From the NCBI GenBank assembly GCA_020629415.1, contig JAHDDL010000032.1:1-44563 (forward strand): DNA of 44,563 nucleotides, written 5' to 3'. This document shows, piece after piece, positions 1 to 9,546 of the stretch; the first letter of the stretch is position 1, and each line of letters opens with the position of its first letter. Made by a program: the position numbers and the translations under genes. The DNA comes from Maribacter sp. GTDB lineage: Bacteria; Bacteroidota; Bacteroidia; Flavobacteriales; Flavobacteriaceae. The notes under the pieces were generated by a model. The model had not been told where the DNA came from. It was given only the letters and a program-made list of their open reading frames with translations, and did no database searches.

Positions 1-625
1 TTTTAATATCCAGTAGTGGTCCGGTCTTTATAATTAGGTTAGCAGATTTTGTCAGTAAAAGGTGCATGTTACTAACTACGTTGGGTTCGCAATCAGATAG
101 ATAATATACTTTATTGTTTTCTTTATCTCTTCTAGATGGGTCTACATATAACCAATTGTAAGTTTTTGAGGTCTTCTCTAAAAAGGCTAATCCATCTTCA
201 GGTATACATGTAATATTTAATGCCCCCATTTTTCCAAAATTGTATTTGGCAATTTGGGATAGTCCTTTGTTCTTTTCGATATGGGTAACTTGTTCTACCT
301 TCTTGGAGAATGCGTATGAATCTACCCCAAAACCACCGGTGATATCAATTAGAGATTCGCCGGCAATAATTTTGGCTTTATAATTTGCCGTAATCTCTGA
401 TGATGTTTGTGAAAGATTTAGTTTGTTGGGGTAATATATATTATTGGTATTGTACCATTTGGGTAATTTTGTTTTAGCCTTAACTTTTGATTCAATTTGT
501 TCAACTAGCTCTTTCTGGGTTACGTTTATAAACCTGGGTTTTGATAAAATAATTTTATGAACATCGGTCTTAAGATTATCATCAATAAACTTCTGTACTT
601 CATTGTTTAAAATATCTATATTCAC
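1..625 (-). CDS. Class I SAM-dependent methyltransferase, THUMP-like C-terminal family (partial)
   Basis: About 208 codons are present; the C-terminus lies beyond the left edge. I read the start as GTG (bases 625-623), giving an N-terminus MNIDILNNEVQKF. Residues around 105-115 carry a glycine-rich SAM-binding motif I (DITGGFGVDS) followed by an acidic strand end (HIEKN), and further on lies VDPSRRD, the DPxRR-type motif of this Bacteroidetes methyltransferase family. The family's real substrate is not settled; a nucleic-acid or rRNA target is assumed from the THUMP-like domain normally found at the C-terminus, which is not in this window. The gene starts 6 bases after the stop of the AI-2E transporter, so the two are probably co-transcribed, together with DUF4159 upstream. 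Family call is by motif recognition; function is inference. Confidence 0.72.
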   Translation of the reverse strand, partial: MNIDILNNEVQKFIDDNLKTDVHKIILSKPRFINVTQKELVEQIESKVKAKTKLPKWYNTNNIYYPNKLNLSQTSSEITANYKAKIIAGESLIDITGGFGVDSYAFSKKVEQVTHIEKNKGLSQIAKYNFGKMGALNITCIPEDGLAFLEKTSKTYNWLYVDPSRRDKENNKVYYLSDCEPNVVSNMHLLLTKSANLIIKTGPLLDIK

Positions 626-631
626 GAATAT

Positions 632-1732
632 TTAAAGATTATGGGTCAATGATTTTACAATTTGGTTATCGGACAGGAATTCTTTTAAAATTACTTTAAG
701 TGCCGTATAGCCGGGTACGGCTACGATCATTCCTACGGTACCAAATAACAGACCGGCAATAATGATTACCAAGAAAATTTCTAGAGGATGAGACTTTACG
801 CTATTTGAAAAAATAAACGGCTGAGAGAAAAAATTATCTACTAATTGCCCAATCAGTAGCCCTATGAATACATAGCCCGTTTTTGGTAAAATTACTTCAC
901 TAAAATCTGATCCTAGATTGCTGGTCATGGTCAATGTCAGCATTATAACACCACCTATTATTGGTCCTATATAAGGTATAATGTTAAAAAGTGCGCAAAG
1001 AAATGCAATTACTACCGCATTCTCAATACCAACTATTAATAGCACTATGGTATAGATAACAAATAGAATAAAAATTTGAAGCAGTAGGCCAACAAAGTAT
1101 CTTGACAACAATCCGTTTATCTTGCTAATGGAATTGGTAGTTCCTTTCTTTTTATCAATAGGAACAAATATTAATAACCCGTGTTCAAATAATTTGCTGT
1201 CCTTTAAAAAGAAAAAAGAAATGAAAAGAACTGAAAATAAACCAATACTTGCCGTACTCAATATATTTAAAAAAGAATTTAAAAAATTTGGAATAAAGCC
1301 TATATCCAAACCTTGTAATATATTTTGTTCTAATCCAGAATCATCAATTACATCTTCTACTATATGCGATGAAAGTCCAAGGTAATTCGTGATTTGATGG
1401 TATAATGTATTTAAGCTGGTTTGTAGTTCATCAATATCAAGTAACGAAAGGTTTTTACCTTGTTCTGTTAATAATGGAATAAACAAAGCTACAATACCTA
1501 CCAATACACCTACCATTAAAAGCATGGTAATAATAACTGCAAGTATATTTGGCAGTTTTAGGCGCAATCTAAAAAAACGTACCAATGGGCTGCCTATTAG
1601 TGCCGTTACGGCGGCAATTGCTAAATATGCTATTACAGATTGTATTGTATATAAAAAATATAATAAAAGGGCTATACCCACTAATACAGCTATAGCTCTT
1701 AGTATGCCTTGCGAAATAGTTTTTGAAGTCAT
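632..1732 (-). CDS. AI-2E family transporter (PerM/TqsA-like membrane protein)
   Basis: A 366-residue polytopic membrane protein. Hydrophobic segments lie near residues 10-30, 32-50 and 60-85, then a soluble stretch (about 90-150) and more segments from about 155 to 345. This is the usual AI-2E/PerM pattern of roughly eight helices. The conserved IIPYIGPIIGG segment (about 250-260) and the late FGTVGMIVAVPGYTALK segment are characteristic of the family. Some members export autoinducer-2 or act as Na+/H+ antiporters, but most are uncharacterised, so no substrate is assigned. The ATG lies 3 bases after the stop of the DUF4159 gene, and the methyltransferase gene follows 6 bases after its own stop, so the three genes look like one operon. 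Confidence 0.85.
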   Translation of the reverse strand: MTSKTISQGILRAIAVLVGIALLLYFLYTIQSVIAYLAIAAVTALIGSPLVRFFRLRLKLPNILAVIITMLLMVGVLVGIVALFIPLLTEQGKNLSLLDIDELQTSLNTLYHQITNYLGLSSHIVEDVIDDSGLEQNILQGLDIGFIPNFLNSFLNILSTASIGLFSVLFISFFFLKDSKLFEHGLLIFVPIDKKKGTTNSISKINGLLSRYFVGLLLQIFILFVIYTIVLLIVGIENAVVIAFLCALFNIIPYIGPIIGGVIMLTLTMTSNLGSDFSEVILPKTGYVFIGLLIGQLVDNFFSQPFIFSNSVKSHPLEIFLVIIIAGLLFGTVGMIVAVPGYTALKVILKEFLSDNQIVKSLTHNL

Positions 1733-1735
1733 TGA

Positions 1736-2386
1736 TCAATTTTTAAAGGCATAAGTTATAATATTCGCTCCCATTTGTAACGCTTTTTTTCTTAATTCTG
1801 CCGGATCGTTATGTACTGTAGGGTCTTCCCAGCCGTCACCTAAATCAGATTCTGACGTAAATAATAAAATGACTCTATTGTTTTTTGAAATGGCGAATGC
1901 CTGTGGTCTTTGACCATCATGTTCATGAATTTTAGGAAGTCCTTTTGGGAAGGAATATGTGTTTTTGAATATTTGATGATCAGCACCTAGCTCCTCTAAT
2001 TCCATATCTGGAAAAAGCCTTTTTATTTCTCTTGTTACATACGGTTTCATTCCATAATTATCATCGATATGTAAAAATCCACCGGATAGAAGGTAATTTC
2101 TTAAGTTTTCTAGTTCCTGATCAGAAAACACAACATTACCATGCCCTGTCATATGTAAAAATGGATATTGAAAAATGGAGCTGCTGCCAACTTCTACCGT
2201 TTTTGGTTTATTGATTAAGGTGGTGCCAATATTATCGTTACAAAATTTTATCAAATTTGGTAGTGCCGTTGGGTTTGCATACCAATCACCACCACCTTGA
2301 TATTTTAAAATTGCTATTTCTTGTGATCTTAAGTTAAGGCAAGTAAACGTAACCGTAAGTATAAGATAGATAGTAAGGTTTTTCAT
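1736..2386 (-). CDS. DUF4159 domain-containing secreted protein
   Basis: 216 residues with an N-terminal signal peptide (hydrophobic residues 5-20, cleavage probably after LRSQ). The mature protein matches the DUF4159 pattern by recall: an early YQGGGDWYANPTALP stretch, then PFLHMTGHG, then LLSGGFLHIDDNYG, and a late GWEDP segment. The middle part resembles a glutamine-amidotransferase-like fold, but no catalytic triad can be named here. Function is unknown; in Bacteroidetes these genes often lie near envelope or AAA/MoxR-type genes. Here it heads a minus-strand group (DUF4159, AI-2E transporter, methyltransferase) and is divergent from the DUF1223 gene, with only 34 bases between the two starts. 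Confidence 0.8.
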   Translation of the reverse strand: MKNLTIYLILTVTFTCLNLRSQEIAILKYQGGGDWYANPTALPNLIKFCNDNIGTTLINKPKTVEVGSSSIFQYPFLHMTGHGNVVFSDQELENLRNYLLSGGFLHIDDNYGMKPYVTREIKRLFPDMELEELGADHQIFKNTYSFPKGLPKIHEHDGQRPQAFAISKNNRVILLFTSESDLGDGWEDPTVHNDPAELRKKALQMGANIITYAFKN

Positions 2387-2420
2387 TTTATTTCGAATAA
2401 TAAAATATAATCACATTATT

Positions 2421-3212
2421 ATGATTGATAAAAAGATTTGTGTTTCTATATTTTTAATAGTTGGTTTATTGTTGTCAACCATTATTTGGGCTCAATCGAG
2501 TAAAGATAATAAAGTTGATGCTGCATTGTTTTCTGAACAACCGGAAAAATTAAGTAAAGGTATTGTAGTGCTTGAGCTTTTTACCTCTCAGGGTTGTTCC
2601 AGTTGTCCGCCTGCTGATGAATTGTTGCAAGAAGTTAAGATGACTTATCCTGATAATGTGTTCGTGCTTAGTTACCATGTTGATTATTGGAACTACATAG
2701 GTTGGGAGGATCCATTTAGTAAAAAAGAGTTTACGGAACGGCAAAGCAGTTACAATAAAAAGTTTGGTTATAACGGAAACTATACACCTGAATTAGTGGT
2801 CAATGGAAAAGGACATTTGGTAGGTTCTCATAAAGCTAAAGTTGTTAATGCCATTAAAAAGTATTTTACTACAACATCGGAGAGCCAAATTCTAATTAAA
2901 AATTTTAAGCGACAAGAGAATCAAATATATTTTGATTATAATATTATTGGTAATACATCGGCTAAAACCGTGAGAGCTGTTCTGTTATTAAAAGAAAGAA
3001 ACACACAGGTGAATAGGGGAGAGAACAGGCAAAAAACTTTAGTGGACACAAATATTGTTATTACCGAAAAGACTATTGATATTAATGATGATAATCCTTT
3101 TGGTTCATTGGCTGTTCCTTCAATTGTTAAAGAAGGAGAAGAACTTGTTTTAATGTTAATAGTGGAAAATGCAAGAGGCGATATTCTGGGCGCCGTAAAA
3201 AAGGATTTTTAA
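2421..3212 (+). CDS. DUF1223 domain-containing protein, thioredoxin-like
   Basis: 263 residues. A hydrophobic N-terminus (residues 8-24, ending IIWAQ) is a signal peptide. Residues about 49-66 hold LELFTSQGCSSCPPADEL, the defining motif of DUF1223, a thioredoxin-like fold with a CSSC pair. The following YHVDYWNYIGWEDPF segment is also typical of the family. A periplasmic redox role is likely from the fold and signal peptide, but the substrate is unknown. The gene ends 2 bases before the convergent rsmE gene with no terminator between them. The C-terminal half (about 150-263) looks like a beta-rich domain of the same family. Confidence 0.85.
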   Translation: MIDKKICVSIFLIVGLLLSTIIWAQSSKDNKVDAALFSEQPEKLSKGIVVLELFTSQGCSSCPPADELLQEVKMTYPDNVFVLSYHVDYWNYIGWEDPFSKKEFTERQSSYNKKFGYNGNYTPELVVNGKGHLVGSHKAKVVNAIKKYFTTTSESQILIKNFKRQENQIYFDYNIIGNTSAKTVRAVLLLKERNTQVNRGENRQKTLVDTNIVITEKTIDINDDNPFGSLAVPSIVKEGEELVLMLIVENARGDILGAVKKDF

Positions 3213-3214
3213 AG

Positions 3215-3922
3215 TTACCCATTGTTTATTGTTGCAACAATAGAACAGGCTACAATTGCGGCGGTTTCTGTCCTTAATCTTGTTTTGCCCATGGCAACAG
3301 GGGCATAGCCTTTCTGCATGGCATTTTTAATTTCTTCTGGAGAGAAGTCACCTTCTGGCCCAATTAAAATTGTAACATCTTTATCTGCGGCTACCCTTCT
3401 TTTAAGCTCGTGGCGCTCCGTATCTTCACAATGGGCTATAAATTGCAGTTCTGTCATTGGTATTTCTAAAAATTCCGAAAAGCTAATGGGTTCGTTTAAT
3501 TTAGGTAAATACGTTTGCAACGATTGTTTCATGGCAGATTCTATTACTCGCTGCATTCGTTCTAACTTTATGACTTTGCGTTCTGATCTTTCGCAAATGA
3601 TAGGCGTAATTTCGTCAATACCGATTTCCGTGGCTTTTTCTAAAAACCACTCAAACCGATCGTTCATTTTTGTAGGTGCTACAGCTATATGTAGCCAATG
3701 AGATTTTGGGTGGGTTTTCTTAGATGATACAAGCTCTACTTCACATTTTTTTAAATTATCTCCAATTATTTTTGCTTCAAATAAATAACCATTGCCATTG
3801 GTGATCCATAATTGATCGCCATTTCTTTTTCTCAACACTTTAATGATATGTTTGCTTTCATTGCTGTCGAAAATGAAAGTTGTATCAGTGGCCGTGATGT
3901 TTGGGTTGTAAAATAATTGCAT
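3215..3922 (-). CDS. rsmE: 16S rRNA (uracil(1498)-N3)-methyltransferase RsmE
   Basis: 235 residues, the usual length for RsmE, a SPOUT-family enzyme that methylates N3 of U1498 in 16S rRNA using SAM. The N-terminal PUA-like part covers about residues 1-70 (including ESKHIIKVLRKRNGD). The C-terminal SPOUT knot carries LIGPEGDFSPEEI and MGKTRLRTETAAI, the conserved SAM-binding knot motifs. ERSERK and the Q/N-rich segment after it also match the family. It starts 15 bases after the tsaD stop, so the two translation-related genes form a minus-strand pair. It ends 2 bases from the convergent DUF1223 gene. Confidence 0.95.
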   Translation of the reverse strand: MQLFYNPNITATDTTFIFDSNESKHIIKVLRKRNGDQLWITNGNGYLFEAKIIGDNLKKCEVELVSSKKTHPKSHWLHIAVAPTKMNDRFEWFLEKATEIGIDEITPIICERSERKVIKLERMQRVIESAMKQSLQTYLPKLNEPISFSEFLEIPMTELQFIAHCEDTERHELKRRVAADKDVTILIGPEGDFSPEEIKNAMQKGYAPVAMGKTRLRTETAAIVACSIVATINNG

Positions 3923-3937
3923 GTGGGTCGTTTTTAA

Positions 3938-4966
3938 CTAGGATATAACGTACCTCGCTTTAGCCGTAATATCTTGCTTGGAAAATTTCTCGTTCTTAAA
4001 TTTATAATAGCCTACAATACCGATCATGGCAGCGTTGTCCGTACAGTATTCAAATTTTGGAATATAGGTTTTCCATCCAAATTTTGCTTGTGCTTCAACT
4101 AATGCATTTCTAATACCGGAGTTAGCAGAAACCCCGCCGCCAATAGCAACTTCTTTAATGCCAGTTTGTTTTACTGCTTTTTTAAGTTTTTTCATCAATA
4201 TAGTTATAATCGTATATTGGATTGATGCACAAATATCTTCCAAATTGTTCTTGACAAAAACAGGGTTTTCTTTTGTTTGTTTTTGAATAAAATATAGGAT
4301 ATTGGTCTTTAAGCCGCTAAAGCTAAAATCTAAATCTTTAACATTGGGTATGGTAAATTCAAATTTGTGAGGGTCGCCCTTAACCGCGTGCTTATCAATT
4401 AATGGGCCGCCGGGGTAGGGCAGTCCTAAAATTTTAGCGCTCTTATCAAATGCTTCGCCAACGGCATCATCCAAAGTTTGTCCAATAATTTTCATATCAA
4501 AGAAATCGTTCACCTGAACAACTTGTGTGTGCCCTCCACTTATGGTCAATGCCAAAAAAGGAAAAGACGGTGCCGTCATACTTTCGTCATCTATAAAATG
4601 AGCTAAAATATGGGCTTTCATGTGGTTAACTTCAATTAGCGGTATATCTAAACCTAAGGATAAAGATTTTGCGAATGAGGTGCCAACAAGTAATGAACCC
4701 ATAAGTCCTGGTCCGCGTGTAAATGCTATGGCTGATAATTGTTTTTTATCGATATTTGCTTTGGCTATTGCTTGATGAACGACTGGGACAATATTTTGTT
4801 GATGTGCTCTAGAGGCAAGTTCTGGTACAACCCCTCCATATTCTTCGTGAATAGCCTGGGTGGCCACAACATTACTGAGCACCTTATCGTTCTTTAAAAC
4901 TGCCGCAGAAGTGTCGTCACAAGAAGATTCTATAGCAAGTATATAAATTGGATCGGGTTCAGGCAT
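3938..4966 (-). CDS. tsaD: tRNA N6-adenosine threonylcarbamoyltransferase TsaD
   Basis: TsaD (Kae1/Gcp) transfers the threonylcarbamoyl group to A37 of ANN-decoding tRNAs, together with TsaB and TsaE. I place the start at the ATG of bases 4966-4964, giving 342 residues beginning MPEPDPIYILAIESSCDD, the normal family length. A longer in-frame ATG at 5002 would add 12 residues but lies upstream of a good promoter -7 element (4989-4996). Key features are the first nucleotide-phosphate motif IESSCDDTSAAV, metal ligands H115 and H119 in HMKAH, GGHTQVV, DDAVGEAFDK, GGVSANSGIR and the late YCTDNAAMIG with its metal-binding Asp. rsmE follows 15 bases downstream. Confidence 0.95.
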   Translation of the reverse strand: MPEPDPIYILAIESSCDDTSAAVLKNDKVLSNVVATQAIHEEYGGVVPELASRAHQQNIVPVVHQAIAKANIDKKQLSAIAFTRGPGLMGSLLVGTSFAKSLSLGLDIPLIEVNHMKAHILAHFIDDESMTAPSFPFLALTISGGHTQVVQVNDFFDMKIIGQTLDDAVGEAFDKSAKILGLPYPGGPLIDKHAVKGDPHKFEFTIPNVKDLDFSFSGLKTNILYFIQKQTKENPVFVKNNLEDICASIQYTIITILMKKLKKAVKQTGIKEVAIGGGVSANSGIRNALVEAQAKFGWKTYIPKFEYCTDNAAMIGIVGYYKFKNEKFSKQDITAKARYVIS

Positions 4967-4988
4967 AATTGGAATAAAATTTGAATAA

Positions 4989-5016
4989 CAAAGGTAAAAC
5001 ATAAAGACCTATCAAA
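4989..5016 (-). promoter_or_regulatory. Candidate promoter for tsaD-rsmE
   Basis: On the minus strand TACCTTTG (4996-4989) matches the Bacteroidetes -7 consensus TAnnTTTG, with TTTG (5016-5013) 16 bases upstream, slightly shorter than the usual 17-23. Transcription would begin about 15-20 bases before the ATG at 4966. Consensus match only. Confidence 0.4.
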
Positions 5017-5031
5017 AAACTGAGAAAAATA

Positions 5032-8000
5032 TTGGTTAGAACATTATTGGTGCTTTTGCTGATATGTGTTTTGGGTACCATCATTTTTTCCCTGCCAGTG
5101 GTACAGACCTTGTTGGCACAGTTTGCTACGAAAAAAATTAACGATCAATATGGTACACATATCAATATAGAACGTCTAAAGGTTTCCTTAATTTCTTGGA
5201 ATACGGGACTAGAGGGTGTTTTTATAGAAGATTATAAGCAAGATACTTTGTTTTATGTCAATGAGCTTAAGACCTCTATTTTGAGTATAGGTAATTTGGT
5301 TCAGGGAAATTTGGAATTTGGGGATATTGAGGTAGATGAATTAAATTTTAAGCTAAAAACATATTTTGGCGAAAAGAATACGAATCTTGAGGTTTTTGTT
5401 GATAAACTAGATGATGGTAAATCCAGAGCGCCCGGTACGCCGCCTTTTAGGTTGTCTTCTTCATATGTAGATATTGAGAAAAGCAGGTTTAAATATATCG
5501 ATGAAAATCTAAATAACGCCACTGTTTTAAACTTTGACAGTCTTAATATCAATGCCGGCAATTTTTTAATTCTTGGCCCTGAGGTATCTGCAGATATTCA
5601 GGAGATGTCCTTTTTTAGTAAACGAGGGTTAAAGGTAAATAAGTTGGCAACGAACTTTAAGTATACAAAGCAACAAATGCGCTTTGATTCTTTGAAGATA
5701 AAAACGCCACTTTCCGCTCTAGATGGCAACTTGGTTTTTAATTACAACCGAGAAGATTTTGCCGATTTTTTAAATAAGGTAAATGTTGTTGCTGAGTTTA
5801 AGGAATCCAAGGTGGGTTTTGATGAAATTAATTTACTCTATAATGAATTTGGTAAGGGTAAAGAAGTAACCTTTAATGCCAACGTTAACGGAGTTTTAAA
5901 TGATTTAAATACGGATAATCTTTTTTTGTTTTCTGACGATACAGGTATACGTGGTAATTTCAATTTCAAAAACCTTTTCAATAAGCAAAAACCGTTTAGC
6001 CTAAGTGCTGACATGAAAAATGTAACTAGCAGTTACTACCAATTAAATGCCTTATTGCCCAATTTAATAGGTAAATCATTGCCGTCTACTTTTAGCAAAT
6101 TGGGGCAATTTACAATTCGTGGTAATGCGTTTGTTACCAATTCGTCCGTTGATGCAAAAGTAAACCTCAATACTGCAGTGGGCAGTAGTTATGCGGATAT
6201 TGTTCTAAGTGATTTTAATAATATTGATAACGCTACTTATAAAGGGTTTATATCTTTAATAGATTTTGACCTAGGGGACTTTGCCGAAAATAAAAACTTA
6301 GGAAAAACAACCCTGGATTTTAATGTTGAGGGAAAGGGATTTGTTAAGGAAAAATTGAATACAGAGGTCATAGGGCAAATCTACTCCATTGAATTCAATA
6401 ATTATAACTATCAGGATTTGCGAGTATCAGGTATTATAAAAGATCAGCTGTTCGATGGTTCGTTGATTAGTAATGACGAAAATTTTAAATTTGATTTTAA
6501 AGGACTTGCCAACGTTGCCGAAACCCGGAACAATTTCAATTTTATAGCTTCTGTGGACTATGCGGATTTAAAAAAATTGAACTTTATCAATGATAGTGTT
6601 TCGGTGTTCAAGGGTAATGTAAGTATGGATATTACGGGTACTACCTTAGATAATATTGTTGGTGATATAAATTTTACCCAAACAAGTTATCAAAATGTCA
6701 ACGATACCTATTATTTTGAAGATTTCGCGGTAACATCAAACTTTGGCGAAGATCGCGAGCGCACTATAAATATAAATTCTCCTGATATAATTACGGGGTT
6801 TATGAAAGGGAATTTTAAGGTGCGGGAATTGGGTAGACTTGTGCAGAATTCTTTGGGAAGTATTTATACTAATTATAGGCCTTTTCAAATATCCAACGGC
6901 CAGAATCTTTCTTTTAATTTTAAAATATATAACAAAATTGTTGACGTATTCTTTCCTGAAGTTCGTTTTGATCCCAACACTTTTATAAAGGGAAATATAG
7001 TTGCGGATGAAGGTGATTTTAAGCTCAATTTTGCATCACCAAGTATAGAGGCCTTTGGTACGGCTGCAGATAGTATTGAGGTAAGGATAGATAATAAGAA
7101 TCCCCTGTTCAATACATTTGTCTCGGTCGGTGAATTAGATACGCCTTATTACAATTTTAAAGATTTTAACCTGATCAATACCACCTTAAAGGATACTTTG
7201 TTCTTTAGGTCAGAGTTTAAGGGGGGTAGTGAGTTTAATGATTCCTATAATCTAAACTTTTACCATACGTTTAATAAGGATAATAAATCTGTAATAGGCC
7301 TTAAAACTTCAGATGTCAATTTTAAAGGCAACAAATGGGTATTGAACAAAGATGGGGATACCAAGAACAAAGTCATACTAAATAGGTCACTGGATAGCAT
7401 TATGATTCAGGAAATTGTAATGAACAATGAAGAAAAAGAGCAGATTCGTTTAAAGGGACAATTGGCAGATTCTACTTATAAAGATTTACAGCTGCAATTT
7501 AAAATTGTATCCTTGGATAAGATCACGCCTGTTATAGATAGCTTAAAATTACAAGGTGAAGTCAATGGTACGTTGAATGTTTTACAAAAGGACGGAATCT
7601 ATTTACCTTCATCTAATTTAAATATTGATCAATTTGGTATTAATAATATTCCGCTAGGTGATTTGGCAATTAATATTATCGGTAATAAAGACTTAACGGA
7701 GTTTCAGGTAAATTCTCAGCTATCGGATAATAGCGTAGAAAAATTTAGTGTCGTAGGTAGTATTGAAAATAAGGGAGAAATACCAAAAGCAAACTTAATC
7801 GCTAATTTTAATGATTTTGGGTTAGAGCCCTTTAGCCCCTTAGGAGAAGGTGTTATTGATAATATTAGGGGTAATATTGACGGTAGGGTAAAAATAGATG
7901 GTAATGTAGATAACCCCAATTTTAATGGTTTATTGACTTTGGATAATGCCGGTATTGCCGTGCCTTATTTAAATGTTGATTATGGTTTTGCTCCACGTTC

Positions 8001-9480
8001 AAGGGTAGTGCTGGAAAATCAAACATTTGATTTTGAAAATATAGCGTTGCAGGACGTAGCTAAAGGCACTCGCGCAAATTTAGACGGTACCATTACCCAT
8101 AGTTTTTTTAAGGATTGGGTCTTAGATCTTAATGTAGATACCAAAAATGATAAATTCTTAATACTTAATACGGAGTTTAAAGAGGGAGAATTGTATTATG
8201 GTACTGGTTATTTGAATGGAACGGGGCGTATTTATGGTCCAACTACGGCGTTGAACATTACGGTCGATGGATCTACGGCAAAGGGCACATCACTTAAAAT
8301 ACCTTTAAGTGACGTGGTAAGTGTAGGAGATTATTCTTTCATTAATTTTTTGGAAAAGAAAGATAAGTTAAGAATTGAAAACCAGCGGCAACTAAAAGAC
8401 TATCAGGGTCTTGAACTAGAGTTTAACCTTGATGTAACGCCCGATGCCGAAGTTGAAATTGTAACCGATACCAAAACAGGTAGTTCCTTAAAAGGTACTG
8501 GTGTAGGTATTATTTTAATACAGATCAACACTAATGGTAAATTTGAGATGTATGGTGATTATGTAGTTGTAACGGGTGAATTCAATTATAAGTTTGGTGG
8601 TATCATAGATAAGAAATTTACAGTAGAGCCTGGTGGTACTATTAACTGGGATCAAAAACCTTTAGAGGCAATTTTGGATATGGAAGCGGTATATTCGTTA
8701 AATGCAAACCCGGCCCCTTTGCTTGATGATGCCGGATTTACAAGAAGGATTCCTACTGATGTAATTATAAGCCTTACGGGGCAACTACAAAAACCGGATA
8801 TTGATTTTGGTATTGATTTTCCAGGTACAAATTCTATAGTAAAATCAGAACTGGAATATCGTCTTCAAGATCCCACGGTAGAAGAAAAGAATGCAATATT
8901 TCTTTTGGCACAGGGAACTTTCGTAAACTCCCAAAGTGGTATTAACCAGCAGGCAATAACAGGTAATTTGGTCCAAAGCGCATCAAGTATTTTAAATTCC
9001 ATATTAAGTGGGGGTAACGATAAGTTTAATCTTGGTCTATCTTATGAGCAAGGTATATTGGATCGATCGGCAGATATAGAAACAGATGATAGAATAGGGG
9101 TAACGGTATCCACCCAAATATCGGATAGGATACTGTTCAACGGTAAAGTAGGGGTGCCGGTTGGTGCATCTAGTGAAACATTGGTTGCCGGCGATTTTGA
9201 AATTCAGGTATTGCTGAACGAAGAGGGTACCCTAAGTGCCAATTTTTTTAGTAGACAAAGTGAAATACAGGCTTACTTATCCGATCAACAAGGTTCTACA
9301 CAGGGTGCCGGTATTTCTTATGAGGTAGATTTTAATAATTTTAGGGAACTTTTTCAGAAAATTTTAGCTACTAAGCCAAAAGTAGAGGAAGAACCTGTAA
9401 AGATAATTGAAACACCATCTTCCGTAATGGGCAACGACAGCCTTATTCGTTTTTACGATAAGCCCAAATCATTGAAATGA
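5032..9480 (+). CDS. TamB-like translocation/assembly protein (DUF490)
   Basis: A very large (1482-residue) protein with one N-terminal membrane anchor (LLVLLLICVLGTIIFSLP, about residues 4-21) and then an almost entirely beta-rich body. This is the pattern of the TamB/AsmA-like bridge proteins that span the periplasm and move phospholipids or help insert outer-membrane proteins. The C-terminal DUF490/TamB part (about 1000-1450) includes GSSLKGTGVGIILIQINTNG, NAIFLLAQGTF and LGLSYEQG-type segments typical of the family. There is no ATG: an in-frame stop sits at 5002-5004, so translation must begin between 5005 and 5034. TTG at 5032 is the only standard start codon there, though the basic stretch just before it (KKLRK) looks like protein. 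Divergent from tsaD, with overlapping control regions. Confidence 0.88.
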   Translation: MVRTLLVLLLICVLGTIIFSLPVVQTLLAQFATKKINDQYGTHINIERLKVSLISWNTGLEGVFIEDYKQDTLFYVNELKTSILSIGNLVQGNLEFGDIEVDELNFKLKTYFGEKNTNLEVFVDKLDDGKSRAPGTPPFRLSSSYVDIEKSRFKYIDENLNNATVLNFDSLNINAGNFLILGPEVSADIQEMSFFSKRGLKVNKLATNFKYTKQQMRFDSLKIKTPLSALDGNLVFNYNREDFADFLNKVNVVAEFKESKVGFDEINLLYNEFGKGKEVTFNANVNGVLNDLNTDNLFLFSDDTGIRGNFNFKNLFNKQKPFSLSADMKNVTSSYYQLNALLPNLIGKSLPSTFSKLGQFTIRGNAFVTNSSVDAKVNLNTAVGSSYADIVLSDFNNIDNATYKGFISLIDFDLGDFAENKNLGKTTLDFNVEGKGFVKEKLNTEVIGQIYSIEFNNYNYQDLRVSGIIKDQLFDGSLISNDENFKFDFKGLANVAETRNNFNFIASVDYADLKKLNFINDSVSVFKGNVSMDITGTTLDNIVGDINFTQTSYQNVNDTYYFEDFAVTSNFGEDRERTININSPDIITGFMKGNFKVRELGRLVQNSLGSIYTNYRPFQISNGQNLSFNFKIYNKIVDVFFPEVRFDPNTFIKGNIVADEGDFKLNFASPSIEAFGTAADSIEVRIDNKNPLFNTFVSVGELDTPYYNFKDFNLINTTLKDTLFFRSEFKGGSEFNDSYNLNFYHTFNKDNKSVIGLKTSDVNFKGNKWVLNKDGDTKNKVILNRSLDSIMIQEIVMNNEEKEQIRLKGQLADSTYKDLQLQFKIVSLDKITPVIDSLKLQGEVNGTLNVLQKDGIYLPSSNLNIDQFGINNIPLGDLAINIIGNKDLTEFQVNSQLSDNSVEKFSVVGSIENKGEIPKANLIANFNDFGLEPFSPLGEGVIDNIRGNIDGRVKIDGNVDNPNFNGLLTLDNAGIAVPYLNVDYGFAPRSRVVLENQTFDFENIALQDVAKGTRANLDGTITHSFFKDWVLDLNVDTKNDKFLILNTEFKEGELYYGTGYLNGTGRIYGPTTALNITVDGSTAKGTSLKIPLSDVVSVGDYSFINFLEKKDKLRIENQRQLKDYQGLELEFNLDVTPDAEVEIVTDTKTGSSLKGTGVGIILIQINTNGKFEMYGDYVVVTGEFNYKFGGIIDKKFTVEPGGTINWDQKPLEAILDMEAVYSLNANPAPLLDDAGFTRRIPTDVIISLTGQLQKPDIDFGIDFPGTNSIVKSELEYRLQDPTVEEKNAIFLLAQGTFVNSQSGINQQAITGNLVQSASSILNSILSGGNDKFNLGLSYEQGILDRSADIETDDRIGVTVSTQISDRILFNGKVGVPVGASSETLVAGDFEIQVLLNEEGTLSANFFSRQSEIQAYLSDQQGSTQGAGISYEVDFNNFRELFQKILATKPKVEEEPVKIIETPSSVMGNDSLIRFYDKPKSLK

Positions 9481-9502
9481 TAATCGAATTCTTCTACTTT
9501 TG
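9472..9502 (+). promoter_or_regulatory. Candidate promoter for pfkA-gapA
   Basis: TTG (9472-9474), 20 bases, then TACTTTTG (9495-9502), an exact TAnnTTTG -7 element. It overlaps the last codons of the tamB-like gene. It would give a leader of about 135 bases containing the terminator-like hairpin at 9547-9572. Confidence 0.38.
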
Positions 9503-9546
9503 TGAATAAATAACAAATTTTAATAATTTGATTATGAATATGTTAA

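Noticed and set aside
4967..5002. Longer TsaD start at ATG 5002
   Set aside because: It adds residues not found in the family and lies upstream of the predicted -7 element; the ATG at 4966 gives the standard N-terminus.
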